Shown: piece by piece, positions 11,035 through 22,800 of the stretch
How positions within the stretch are numbered: the stretch's first letter is position 1
How the letters are laid out: the number at the start of each line of letters is the position of its first letter
The notes under the pieces: generated by a model
What the model saw: only the letters and a program-made list of their open reading frames with translations
Told to the model about the DNA's origin: nothing
Database searches by the model: none
Translations under genes and position numbers: made by a program
Source: Eleusine coracana subsp. coracana
Taxonomy: Eukaryota; Streptophyta; Magnoliopsida; Poales; Poaceae
Direction of reading: 5' to 3'
NCBI GenBank assembly: GCA_032690845.1
Contig: CM064427.1
Coordinates: 15,759,501 to 15,823,500, forward strand
DNA length: 64,000 bases

Positions 11035-13481
11035 ATGACTGGTTTTGACCTACCAGACAACTACCACAATGATCCAGAGGCTTTGTTGAGGAGAGTGCGT
11101 CAATGACTCACCCCTCCTCGGCCTGTGCTTGCTCTTGAAGCACCTCCGATCATACGAGCTCAGCAGCAAGATCCGTCTACGTCAGCTCAACCAACCATGG
11201 CTGAGAGGACAATTCGTGACTACTCCACCCCGTCCGCAGACAACATCCGCACCGGTCCGAACCCGAACATGGGGAACGGAAGCTATGAGCTGAAACCGGC
11301 CTTAATCAATATGGTTTTGGCCAGTCCTTTCTGTGGCAAGGCATCGGAAGACACAAACACCCACCTCCAATAGTTTTTGGCAGTGTGCAGCATCTGCACC
11401 ATGAAGGATGTGACCCCTGAATCTATTTGCCTTCGCCTTTTCCCATTCTCAATTTTGGGGAAGGCCAAGCAGTGGTTCTATAGCAATCAAGAACAGCTCA
11501 CCACATGGGACAAGTGCTCCAATGCCTTCCTTGCCAGGTTCTTCCCGCTAGGCAAAACCAATGCCCTGCGGAACAAAATTTCAAGCTTTCAACAGCTAAC
11601 CGCTGAAAGCATCCTTGAGACATGGAAATGCTTCCAAGAGTACACTTTAGCGTGCCTACATCATGGAATGCAAGATTCGTTGTTAATCCAAAGCTTTTAC
11701 CATGGGCTAAACCGCCCCACTCGTGAGCATCTAGATGCAGCCGCTGGAGGTTCCTTCTTCTCCCTGAAGGTCAAAGAAGCTCAAAATCTCATAGAAAAGA
11801 GGTCCCCAATTATAGTGGCTATGATGAGAGGTAGAGCCAGCCGCAACCCATGATGAGGGGAGTCCACCAAGTTGATAGTATTGACATGTTAGCAATCAAG
11901 ATGGATCAACTCTTGAAGAAAATGGATTCACCTCAGACTGCCAAATCCTTAGACTCTTGCATGACTTGCGTAGTCTGTGGCAATGTTGGACATATGGCAA
12001 GCTGCTGTCCAGAGACTCAAGAAGAAGAAGTGAATTACCTCAACAACAACAACAACAACGGGTTTAGGCCCTGCATGAACAACTTCAAATGGGAGTCCAA
12101 GCCACACCTCTCCTTTGACAAAAAAATTACGGGTAACTCTGGAAACTTCACTCGTAATGAATCTTCCTTCCGCAATCTTGTTCTAGGACAATATAAAATC
12201 AGTGAAAGTATTAGTAGAAAATTTATTGCCACTAATAAAGTCCTAGAGAGCATAGATTCTCGCATGGAAGCTTTCAATACCTCTCTGCAAAACCAGCTTA
12301 GTCATTATAAAATGTTAGAAACACAAATTGCTCAGCTGGCCGCTTCTATTGTTAATCCTAACTCTGGCAAGCTCCCCGATCGGCCAAAAGCTACCCCCAA
12401 GGAAAATGTTAATGTCGTCACAACTAGAGGCGGAAAATCTACACAGGATCCGCCAACTCCTAACAATGCAGGGAAGGACAGGGAACCCAATGCAGAGTCA
12501 GAGGATGAAGAAGACATTGAAGTTGAAGAGGCAAAGGCACCCCTCAAGAAGGTGCCACATGAGTTCTATGATATGTCAGTGTTGCCATTTCCCTCTCGCC
12601 AGAGGAAGCCAACAGTGAACGAACAATTCGGGAAATTTGTGGAGGTAATAAAGATATTATATGTCAACATACCCCTACTTGATGCTATGCACGTTCCTAC
12701 CTAGTCCAAGTACCTAAAGGACATCCTCAACAACAAATGCCAAATGCCGTCCACGGAGGTTATCAAATTAACAGAAGAGTGCAGTGCCACTATCTTGAAC
12801 TCCCTCCCAGAAAAGAAGCGAGATCCGGGATACCCAACCATCCCATGTTCCATCGGGATGCAACAATTCAACAACGCCATTTGTGCTTGTGGGGCGAGTG
12901 TGAGCATCATGCCCAAGGTGGTGTATGACAAACTTAATGTCAATTCATTATCCCCTACAGGAATGTGCTTGCAGCTCACTGACCATTCAGTCCGTTACCC
13001 GGTAGGCATCACGGAGGACGTACCCGTTAAGATAAGGAGTTGTCTTGTTCCCGTCGACTTTGTGGTGCTAGATATGGAGGCCGATGTAAAGACACCTCTT
13101 ATACTAGGAAGGCCATTCCTCAGCACCGCAAATGCCAACATTGACCTTAGGGCTGGAGAAATCCACCTTAACATTAACGGGCACGATGAAAAGTTTGCCT
13201 TCAAGCCCTGAACGGAACAATGCACTCAAATACGCGTCTTTTATGGCAAAAATCCTAACACGGTGCAGAAAATTGAGGTGTATCCAATCCCACCAAAATC
13301 GGGTGCACCTGTGGTAAAAGTCAAGAGCGCACCACCGCTGCCCCAGAAGAAGAACGAGCCACAGGAAATGAAGAAAAAGGTCCCCGCCAAGCCAAAGAAA
13401 ATCAAACAAGTATGGCGGAAGAAAGAAGTTGCACCGATCATGGAAAATTCTCCATCCACGAAGGGCACCATGAAAAACTGA
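11035..13481 (+). pseudogene. Athila-type gag-protease pseudogene
   Basis: The frame opens at ATG 11035 (MTGFDLPDN). Gag capsid homology covers about 11200-11840 (TWDKCSNAFLARFF, GKTNALRNKISSFQQ). A zinc knuckle CVVCGNVGHMASCC near 11970-12010 keeps the CX2CX4HX4C spacing. A Gln/Asn-rich linker precedes protease (12744-13211; SIMPKVVYDKL, TPLILGRPFLSTANANID). The Athila catalytic region, usually CDLGAS, reads CACGAS, so the active-site Asp is lost. A Lys/Pro-rich tail runs to 13481. Breaks: stops at about 11104 (TGA), 11371 (TAG), 12702 (TAG) and 13209 (TGA), and a frameshift near 11850. Nothing resembling reverse transcriptase follows. Confidence 0.82.
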
Positions 13482-13655
13482 ACGCAGAGAACGTCTTGTT
13501 CGAGATGAAAAATTTGGACCCTCGTCAGAAGATAACCGATATTTATCCCCCTTTTTCTCTTGTACATACCACCGAATTATTTTGCTTTTATTTCCTTCTT
13601 TAACCATTAAATTTGGCAAAAACAATTGGTGATGACTTGGCCAAGTTTCTCGGCC

Positions 13656-13995
13656 GGAGGTCAATTTTAAGTCAAAATGACCACCCAGCTGCGTATCCAG
13701 GACTCTAACCCGGCCAGTCAGTTTTCAGCACCCGGGAGGTCATTTTTCATGAAAAATGATCACCCGGCTGGGTAACTTTTAGGTCGCCCAGAATCTAACC
13801 TGGCCAGTCAAATTTTAGCACCTTGGAGGTCCTTTTTGGTGAGAAATGACCACCCGGCTAGGTAATTTTTGAACCACCTGGCCTGAAATAACCTAGTCCA
13901 ATTTCAGCACCAGGGAGGTCATTTTTCATGAAAAATTACCACCCGGCTGGGTGATTTCAGCGCCGCCTGGCCAGGACTGCCGCCCTGTAAGCCAT
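13656..13995 (+). repeat. Four tandem repeats of 79-90 bp in the Athila-type element
   Basis: GGAGGTC recurs at 13656, 13735, 13825 and 13914, each time followed by a T-rich stretch, a CACCCGGCT-like block and a CCTGGCC/GGCCAG block. Such imperfect repeats downstream of gag-pro are noncoding. They include short palindromes (TTTTTCATGAAAAA). Confidence 0.8.
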
Positions 13996-14463
13996 GCCGC
14001 CCAGCCATGGGTTTTCTCGTATTCCATGCTATTCTAATGTAGGGATGATGGCCATCAATGGTGGAGGTGTACCCAGCCTTTCCTTTGTGAAAAAAATGCT
14101 CACCAAAAGCCCCCACCATGAGTGAAAGTAAATAAAAGAGGGCCACACATGTCACCTCACTCTTTCACCAGCCACACTCACCTGCCATCCTACTCCCTTA
14201 GGCCTCATGAGTGGCAGGATACTCATTGCAAGCATACAACATTGGCCATCTCATCACTCTATCCTTGCTCCGTACACCCTCAACACATTTCTGAACATAG
14301 TGAGCAAGTGATCACATGGCTCATGGACCTAGCCCTCTCCCATCACCACCAAAGCAATAATGGAGCAATTGGAGGAAAACGCCCTGCCGGCCGGCATGGG
14401 ATGCCGTCCGGCGTGTCCTGCCGCCTGGCTTGAAAATTTTGCCCCAAGGCTCCCCCTCGAGCC

Positions 14464-14471
14464 TATAAATA
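14464..14471 (+). promoter_or_regulatory. TATA box of a possible internal promoter
   Basis: TATAAATA lies in a GC-rich setting (CGAGCC before, CCGGGCGG after), followed by a pyrimidine-rich leader and an additional ORF from 14767. The LTR promoter of the same element has the same motif at 24871. Function is inferred from position and similarity only. Confidence 0.4.
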
Positions 14472-14766
14472 CCGGGCGGCCTCTGACTCATTTCTCCACC
14501 CCTCAGCCTTCAGCTGAAACTTCATTTCTCCCTCACAACTCTCTCCCTTTTTGCACTCCCCTACTCACTCCACTAGTTTGCTTAGTAAGTGCACTTTCAA
14601 CTTAGGAATAAAAGTGTGCTGCAATAAAACCAACTAGAGGAAATTTTGCTTTGTCTCTTGCATGTTTTGAACTACTAACACTTGGACTACTAACCGGATG
14701 ACTAACCGCTAACCATTATTATCATATTGTCCTTCGGGTATTGTGTCCAAGTAACCCTTTTGCAGG

Positions 14767-15629
14767 AATGGCAAACATTTAGAAAGGCCTCTACACCAAG
14801 TTCAGCAGCAGCAGCTCAAGTCGTGGGAGGCGCACACCAAGTGAGCGCTCGGAAGTTGAACACTCAGGAGCTTCATATAAGCATGCTCCAAGTTACCACT
14901 CGGAAACAATGTCCATATCCAAGGCTCCAACGGTGGCAACTATGCAAGACAGAGAATTCGAGAAGTTCATGGAGAGTGAAGAGAACATGGTGTTCAACGA
15001 CTTCGACGAGCAAAGCAAGTTCACCGCCATTCGAGACTGACAGTTCACGATCGTGCGCAAGTTCGATCACAACTTCCTTGAGTGAATCGACGTCCTAGCT
15101 GATTTTGAGTACGTGCTCAACACGGTCGGATGCTCCCCCGTAGTGTGCAAGACATAGTGTTTCAGGGGATAGGCCAAGAACAAGAGCACAACTCCAATGA
15201 GCAGAACAGCAGCACGAAACAGCCATGAACACACCTCAACCGGGTACTTCAGGAAACTCCCAATACCATTGGGAGCAACCACAGTTTCCCGGATTTGTTA
15301 GTTCATCAACACACTACACTACCTCCTCCTATGAAGAGTATGAACCTTCCAATCCCTATGAGAGGGGAAGTTACCATCAACCCCATGGAGGCATAGGCAC
15401 TTCCCATTCTGCGAGATTCACATCATACAACTTTTCAGAGTTGCAAGAAGATATGCAATACTTGGTTGCCAATGCTTATGAGACCAACATGCGAACTCAA
15501 GAAATACAAGCAGCCATATGGAGAGAACAAGAATGGCAGCAGCAAACGTCAGAACAACTTCAGACAAACATCTCCATGATGGACCAACTGTTCGGCCATT
15601 TCAACATCGAGTATCAACCACCGCAGTAA
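14767..15629 (+). pseudogene. Additional 3' ORF of the Athila-type element, decayed
   Basis: A Ser-rich basic start is followed by a conserved-looking block (MQDREFEKFMESEENMVF, then FTAIRD, a stop, FTIVRKFDHNFLE) that resembles the extra ORF downstream of gag-pol in grass Athila-like elements. The block is broken by a TGA near 15037, a TGA near 15081 and further stops. The last part, 15225-15629, is an open 134-codon frame rich in Ser, Gln and Tyr that ends NIEYQPPQ, with a coiled-coil-like EQEWQQQTSEQLQTN segment. A comparable segment occurs at 26034-26687. Function is unknown; I see no env-like membrane protein features. Confidence 0.55.
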
Positions 15630-16979
15630 ATGTCATCTAAGCTTAAGTCTTGCTCGAGTATCAACCACCGCAATGATGAATTGTTGCTCTATTAGCTCCC
15701 TTTGAGTCTCAAGTATGTAACCTCTACTCCTCATTTCTGTGGGTAATGATAGACTGGCTTGATGATAACACTAGTCCCTCTATGTTTTAGTTGGTGCAAA
15801 ATGGCTAATAAACACCAAGTCTAGTTGTTGGAGTTTATGATATGGCATGTTTTGGATGAGTCTGTGATTTCCTTATGATTAGAGTCCAATGATTTTCTTC
15901 AAAACCATGCTGCAACAAAACCATGGCTATGCCATTTATGCATGCATTGAGTTTAGTTAGAATTTAATCCTTATGAGGGACTTGCACTTCCAAAGTCAAT
16001 CATTTTCCTTCGTGTTATCTTTGAGTTCTCAAATTAATCATAGTTGGTTATGCGGTTTCCATGTCGGAATCATGCATCCACTTCACCAAGCATGCCAACA
16101 AAAAAAATCTTTCTTTATGCGAACCCTTGATCGTATTAAAAGATTATGGTCCTCCCAACTGCTCAGAAAAAGTTTCCAAAAATATTTGAACCATTGAATT
16201 AGCCTCTTTACACAATGAGAGCCGAAAGAAAGAAGCAAAGAAAGAAAGAAAGAAAAGAAAGGAAATATTTATCAGCTCTCATGTATGCGCTATATCAAAA
16301 AGCTTCAAGGTTCATACAAAAAAATAAAATATTTCTTTGAGCAAAAATAAAGGACCATCTTTTTCTCCCTAGCACAAAATTCTAGTCTTTGGGGATAAAT
16401 CTGCACCCAAGACCTTTGCAATTGTGCTAGCCCAAACCTTCGCATGAGTCCATTCTCTCCCTCTCCCCTGAACATTATTTCTAAATGATTGGAATGAGGA
16501 AGTGCAATATCTTTTCTCTAGGATCATCTCTTAGCTTAACAATATAAGCATGCTAAATGTGACATCCTACCAAGCTCCATATATTTAAGCCAAACTTTTA
16601 GAAAGTAGGATGAGCATTTGGTAAGAAAATACACCCTTTGAGAGATGAGAGCCATAATGGGAGAATGCACCAAGAGGGGAGATTTCAATCTTATGCAACA
16701 TTACAAAAACTTTGGACTCATGATTGAAAAGGAGATTGCATGACAAAGTCTAAACTAGCTGTTCTAGAATTCAACCGCTTATGACAAGGTTATAAAATGC
16801 CAATAAGCCTCACTGTACATTGAGAATGACTTAGTAAACAAGTTGTGCTGGTTTACACTTAACCATATTGTGTTGGAGTATGTGTTTGTGCACTTGATAC
16901 TTGCAGGGCGCTAATATTGAAGCAACTCCAGATCCATAACCTCTAAGCTTTAATTTGCTCGGGATGAGTAAAGGTTTAA
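15630..16979 (+). other. 3' untranslated region of the Athila-type element
   Basis: About 1.35 kb of AT-rich noncoding DNA between the additional ORF and the polypurine tract. It contains a GAAA/AAAG microsatellite at 16224-16263. No gene is seen. Confidence 0.6.
16224..16263. repeat. GAAA-type microsatellite
   Basis: Imperfect run of GAAA units inside the 3' untranslated part of the Athila-type element. Confidence 0.85.
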
Positions 16980-16990
16980 GCTTGGGGAGG
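16980..16990 (+). other. Polypurine tract of the Athila-type element
   Basis: GCTTGGGGAGG directly precedes the LTR start TGTTGGCGG. A similar GCTTGGGGGGAG follows the second additional-ORF remnant near 26700. Confidence 0.7.
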
Positions 16991-17678
16991 TGTTGGCGGC
17001 CGATAAAACCCATAAGAGGCCACCAACCGGTCAGAAAATGCAAGGTAAAGACCAAAGTTTAATAAATATTTGTTTAAACTAATAAAGTTCCACGAGTTTT
17101 GGTGAAATATGTGTTTGCGGGTATAAGAGAGCCAAAATATGTAAAAACATGAAGAAACACCCCGTCGGCCGATCACGACTGTGAAACAGCAGTTTCACCA
17201 GCCGACAGGGTCGTTTTCAGGCTGAAATCAGGAACCGGCCGACAGGGTCATATACGGCTGAAATAAGCCACCCGACTGATAAACCGGAGTCGTTTTCAGG
17301 CTGATCATCCGACCCGACCGGTTTTGCAAAAACACTTCACCGTGATGTCGTTTTCTCCTCCCGGATTAAAAATGATGAGATATGGCTAAGGAAAATAAGG
17401 CCAACAAGTGGCCTAACCGGAAGAAGTCAAGGGGCGACCTGGAGGGGGTCGACACCCGGGCTGGCTTGCTGCCCGGCCTGGGGTTGCCACCCAGGGTTGC
17501 CAGCCCATGAAGCCCAATAGGCCTACCGGCCCCAAAATGGAGAAGTTGGAACGAACTGACCGAACAATAACATTCGGGACAAGATCCAAGCCAACCAAAA
17601 GAAGTAGGTCACGAACTGACACGATCCTACGGCCGCCTGGCCTAAGCTGCCGCCTAGCACACGTGGCCGCCTGGCATG
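16991..17678 (+). repeat. 3' LTR of the Athila-type element, left part
   Basis: Starts TGTTGGCGGCC after the polypurine tract and is cut at 17678 by the plus-strand CRM-like insertion. It contains GC-rich repeats of the CCGCCTGGC type. The LTR resumes at 24796. Confidence 0.8.
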
Positions 17679-18602
17679 TGATGAGGACATCACTCCTATG
17701 GATACACACAACACTCCTCCAAATCTAGACTTGCAAGGTCCAATGACTAGAGCTCGTGCACGACGACTAAATTTAGAGGTGAGCTCGTTCCTACGTTCTT
17801 CGCTATATGTTACTTTTGAGAATGGTTTGCTACCTAATGATTATTTTATGATTAGAAACCATGAAGAAGACCAGGAGATGATGGGAGAAGGAGTTGGGAA
17901 CGTGGAGGACCAGCAAGAGCTTGGAAGCCAAATTGGAGGCCCAATCAAAACCGACTTCGAGTCTGTTTCGAGGCCCAGGACCAGTCTGTACTAAAACAGT
18001 CGCCCAGGACGCATACGGACTCGGATTTTGACTTTCTACATATGCACGGAAAGATAAGGAGAAGACCTTTCCAATGCCTCCGGCCTCATGTCAAAATTCA
18101 TCCGGAGTCATTGGGAATCGTCAAAACAAGACAGAGTCCAGAATCTGTGTCGGTGCTGCGTCGCCTATTTTTGGCCTTTGGGCTTTGTATCTAGTTGAGC
18201 CCAATTAGGGGCGCGTCCAGAGGCTCTTGCATGACCCTAGGGTCTTTATATACAGCTGCTGCCGCACCATTAGGGTTCGGGTTTTACTTAGATCAATTCT
18301 GTTCATAAATAGTTTCGCCGTTCATCGGTTTGTGAGACCCCAACTTCGAGAGTTTAATCATACATATGCGATTGTGTTGCATTCTTTGTTGTTCTTGCTT
18401 GTGTTCTTGATTCGCAGGCAGGGATTAGCCTTCTCGGCGAGGTCAATCATCTTTTCGACGGTTGATAACCAGACGAGACGTCGTGCTGTGATTGCGGGGT
18501 TTAGAACGTGCTGTTCTGAAGCCGGATCGATTTGTGTGTCGCCTCCGACCAAATCAACTTACCAAGAACCTTTCGGAAGATCGGGAACCCTTGTTCACAT
18601 CA
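17679..18602 (+). repeat. 5' LTR of the plus-strand CRM-like element
   Basis: 924 bp. It has a TATA-like TTTATATA at 18245-18252 and retains a 42-bp stretch (around 18188-18230) that is missing from the 3' LTR but present, diverged, in the minus-strand LTR units. The 3' LTR therefore lost it. Confidence 0.88.
18245..18252 (+). promoter_or_regulatory. LTR TATA box
   Basis: TTTATATA follows a GACCCTAGGG block. The equivalent in the 3' LTR is at 24433-24440. This is the likely Pol II promoter of the element. Confidence 0.55.
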
Positions 18603-18604
18603 AG

Positions 18605-18618
18605 TGGTAATCAGAGCT
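18605..18618 (+). other. Primer-binding site (initiator tRNA-Met type), with an inserted base
   Basis: TGGTAATCAGAGCT is two bases inside the LTR end. The usual TGGTATCAGAGC is interrupted by one extra A, probably a later mutation. Confidence 0.75.
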
Positions 18619-19829
18619 TCAGGTGCACTGTCAGGTTCACACTACCCTTTAGTTTTGTTTTCGTGTTCTTCCTATCGTCCATTGAAAATACCAAAAAAAA
18701 AATTTCCCCCGCCCATAACCACGTGTTTAGCCTTTGCATATTTCAATTTCAGAGTCCGTAGTGTTGAGTTTGTGCTCTAGTTCTTGTTTAGTCACTGGTT
18801 TAGTTTGTGTTTTTGTCGTCAGTAGTGTTTCCCTTGCAACCCTAGCCGCCATCCCCTTCACCATCCTCGATTTTGTCGGCTTTGTGTGCTAGGGTTGATT
18901 GATCAACACGCCCACCCTAATCCCACCCTAAACCTACCCTCACCACCTCGGACCAATTTTCATAAATTCCACTTTCCGCTGCATCCACCTCGCCAAAAAA
19001 CTCCCTACCCGACCCCAAGCCCGACTCGGATTTCACTCAAACCCCCGGGTTCTTCATAACCGATTCCGACACCTCTTCGGTAAAACAGCCATAACTTTTT
19101 GCTCGGTTGTCCATTTTAGCTGAAATTTTTACAGGAGATTTTTGACGAAAAGTTGAGCATAACACACTTGGCTACGACCTGTGTGCCCTCGTCAAAAAAT
19201 TCAAAAAAAATCGGGAAGATAAAGAAAAAATTCATTCAAGTTGAAACCCGACATTTTCTGAAACTTCAAGATTTTCTGTAGGCCACGTCCTAGCTCGGTT
19301 TGAGCTGAAATATTTTGTGGTTTCTTCCTGTTTGCTAGTGAGTTGGAAAAAAATATCGAAAAAATAAAATAAAATAAATAAATTTGGGATTCCTACTAGT
19401 GCTCCATCTAGCCCCCTGGAATTTCTGAGTTTGGCTATTATATACTAAGCCCCCTGTTATCGACTGTGTCCCTTTGTCTCTTTGTTTCTTCTTTGCTATC
19501 ACTACTATTCTAGGACATAGTTAGACCAGCAACTAGGGACAAGTTATTTGGGCACTTATTCAGCTTTACTATCTGTTTTTGATTTGTGTGCCACTCATAT
19601 ATATATATTTGGCCTTTCTAGCTCTACATACTTCTTCTAGACAGCACATAGGTTATTTGGTAACCCTTGCAATCGTGGAACACTTCTCCCTGGTATCCTT
19701 CGCTTTGTTGTTTTCAGAACTTTGTAAGAGCTTTGCAAGAAGCTTACTTTTGCTGTGTTGAGAGGCACCACTGCTTAGTAGTTTTGTAGGGATAACCTTT
19801 ACTTTTTGTTTCCTATTTTGGTGTTTCTG
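18619..19829 (+). other. Leader of the plus-strand CRM-like element
   Basis: About 1.2 kb from PBS to gag start. It contains an A-rich AAATAAAATAAAATAAATAA tract near 19360-19380 and no other coding signal. Confidence 0.6.
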
Positions 19830-22800
19830 ATGTCAGGAAGCGCTGGGGAGGGTGCTTCACCCTCCAAATTGGATGAGTGCGTGAGCCAAAATCAGTTACA
19901 GAAGGCTTTGCAGGTGATTCAGAGTGATTTGGCAGAGACGATCAACAGGGCCGTCACCGACGCCGTCACCAAGCTTCACCTGGGAGAAAGCATTGAGCGG
20001 TTGGATAAGAGAGTCTCTAAGCTAACCGATCAGGTTGTCGAATTGGAGACCGCTCACAAGACCAACAACAACAACAACAACAACAACACCAACAACGACA
20101 CCAACAACGACGTTGAAGACGATCATGATGAAGCAACGGTGTATAAGGCTGATGGCACCATCGATAGGTCAGCTACAAGGACCGCAAGGTTACGACGCCG
20201 TTTGCAACATAACCCTCAAGGTATGGGTGGTTTCCACAACCACAACCGTCACACACAAGGTAACTATGCTCCAGATGATCCGTATGCTAAAATTAAGTTT
20301 TCAATTCCTTCGTTTTCGGGTCAGTACGATGGTGATGCTTACCTTGATTGGGAAATGACGGTAGAACAAAAATTTAATGCCCACCTTATTCCTAAACAAC
20401 ATAGAGTTAGACAAGCCACTAGTGAGTTTAAGGACTTTGCTATTGTTTGGTGGAGTGGTCTAGCTGCTGAAACCGATTTGCCTACTACTTGGGAAGAACT
20501 TAAGGTAGAAATGCGTGATCATTTTATTCCTCCTTCTTTTTATAGAGAAATTCATAATAAACTGCAGCGTTTAGATCAAGGAGATAAAACTGTTCAGGAG
20601 TATTTTAGTAAGCTTCAGAAGGGTTTGATTCGTTGTGCTGTGGTTGAAAAAGTAGAGGATCAGATTTGCCGCTTTTATTCTGGTTTGAGAAAAGAAATTC
20701 AGGACATCCTTGATTATAAAGAATTTTATACCCTCAACCAGTGTTTCCAGTATGCTATGCTTGCAGAGAAAGAATCACAGGGACTTTTCCAGGCTTTTGA
20801 GGAGTACAGCAAGTCCAGGAATTTCTACCCACCACGGCAGACGGGGACTTCGGGGCTGCCCAAGCCATCTTTCCGGCCGCCCCCACCAGCTAGTGTTGTT
20901 TCTGCAGCACCAAGATCAGCCCCTGGCCCTTCTACGCGCTCAGGTAAAAATTCTGTGCAGGTACCGGCTAGTAGTGCCTCCTCTGTTGCTTCGACGGGAC
21001 GCACTACAGGGATTCAGTGCCACCGATGCCATGGTCTTGGCCATGTGCAGAAAGATTACCCAAGTAGGCGAGCATATGTGGCGACAGATGATGGCGGTTA
21101 CATGAGCACCTCCGATATGGAGGATGAGGAGGAGGATGTCGCTGCCACCAGCGGTGACCTCGTCCTTGGAGGCGGAGATACCACGGGCTACATGAATATT
21201 ATTATGCAGCGTGTGCTTAGCACACAAATCCAGCAGCCCGAGATGATGCAGCGACATAACTTGTTCCAGATTTTCTTCGTCATCAAGAACCGTCGGGCAC
21301 GTGTCATCATTGATGGAGGAAGCTGCAACAATTTGGTGAGTTCTGATGTGGTTAAGAAGCTTGATTTGACCACACGCCCACATACACATCCATACTACAT
21401 TCAGTGGTTAAATGACTCTTGAAAAGCTAAGGTAACACAAACTTGCAGAGTTCCTTTTTCCATTGGTTCCTATGTGGATTCTGTTGATTGTGATGTTGTA
21501 CCCATGCAAGCTTGTTCACTTTTATTGGGTAGACCTTGGGAATTTGATAATGATGTTGTACACCATGGTAAAAGTAATAAGTACACTTTTATGCATAAAG
21601 GAACTAAAATTACTTTGTTACCAATGACCCCTGCTGAAATTGTACAAGCTGATTTAGAACGAGCTGCTAGTTTGAAAAATAAAAGCCCTGAAATTCAGCA
21701 ACCTGTTAATTCTGCTTCTACACCAAGTAATGTTAATCATTCTTCAAGTTCTAAGGGTGCTGCAATTAAATTACAAGGTCGTTCATGTCTTGCCACAAAA
21801 TTTGAGCTTGCTGAAATTTCTACTGATGATATTTGCTATGCTTTGATATGCAAACAAGCCTTGTTTTTGCTTGGTGATATTGCTTCTAGTGCTTTGCCTC
21901 CTGCAGTCACTAACCTTTTGCAGGAGTATGAGGATGTTTTCCCAGCTGAGATACCCCCGGGATTGCCACCTTTGAGAGGGATTGAGCATGAAATTGATTT
22001 GATTCATGGTGCTACTTTGCCAAACCGTGCTGCTTATAGGACCAACCCTGAGGAGACTAAAGAGATACAACGACAAGTCCAAGACCTTTTGGATCGTGGG
22101 TATGTTCGTCAATCACTTAGTCCTTGTGCTGTTCCTGTACTTTTGGTTCCTAAGAAAGATGGTTCTTGGCGTATGTGTGTAGATTGTAGAGCCATTAATA
22201 ACATTACTATTAGGTATCGTCATCCTATTCCTAGGCTAGACGACATGCTTGATGAGTTATGTGGTGCTATAATTTTCACTAAAATTGATTTGCGTAGTGG
22301 CTACCATCAAATTAGAATGAAACTTGGAGATGAATGGAAAATAGCTTTCAAAACCAAATTCGGGTTGTATGAGTGGTTAGTAATGCCTTTTGGGTTAACT
22401 AATGCACCCAGTACTTTCATGCGTTTGATGAATGAGGTTTTAAGACCTTTTATTGGCAAATTTGTGGTTGTTTAATTTGATGATATCTTGATTTATAGCA
22501 AATCCATGGATGATCATATGATTCATTTGCGTGCTGTTTTTGATGCTTTGCGAGTTGCACGTTTATTTGGTAACCTTGAGAAGTGCACCTTTTGCACGGA
22601 TCGAGTCTCTTTTCTTAGCTATGTTGTGACTCCACAGGGAATTGAGGTGGATGAGGCGAAGATTGAAGCCATAAAGAGCTGGCCTGTACCAAAAACTATC
22701 ACACAGGTGAGGAGTTTTCTTGGTCTTGCAGGTTTCTACCGCCGCTTTGTCAAAGATTTCAGCACCATTGCTGCACCATTGCATGAGTTGACAAAGAAGG

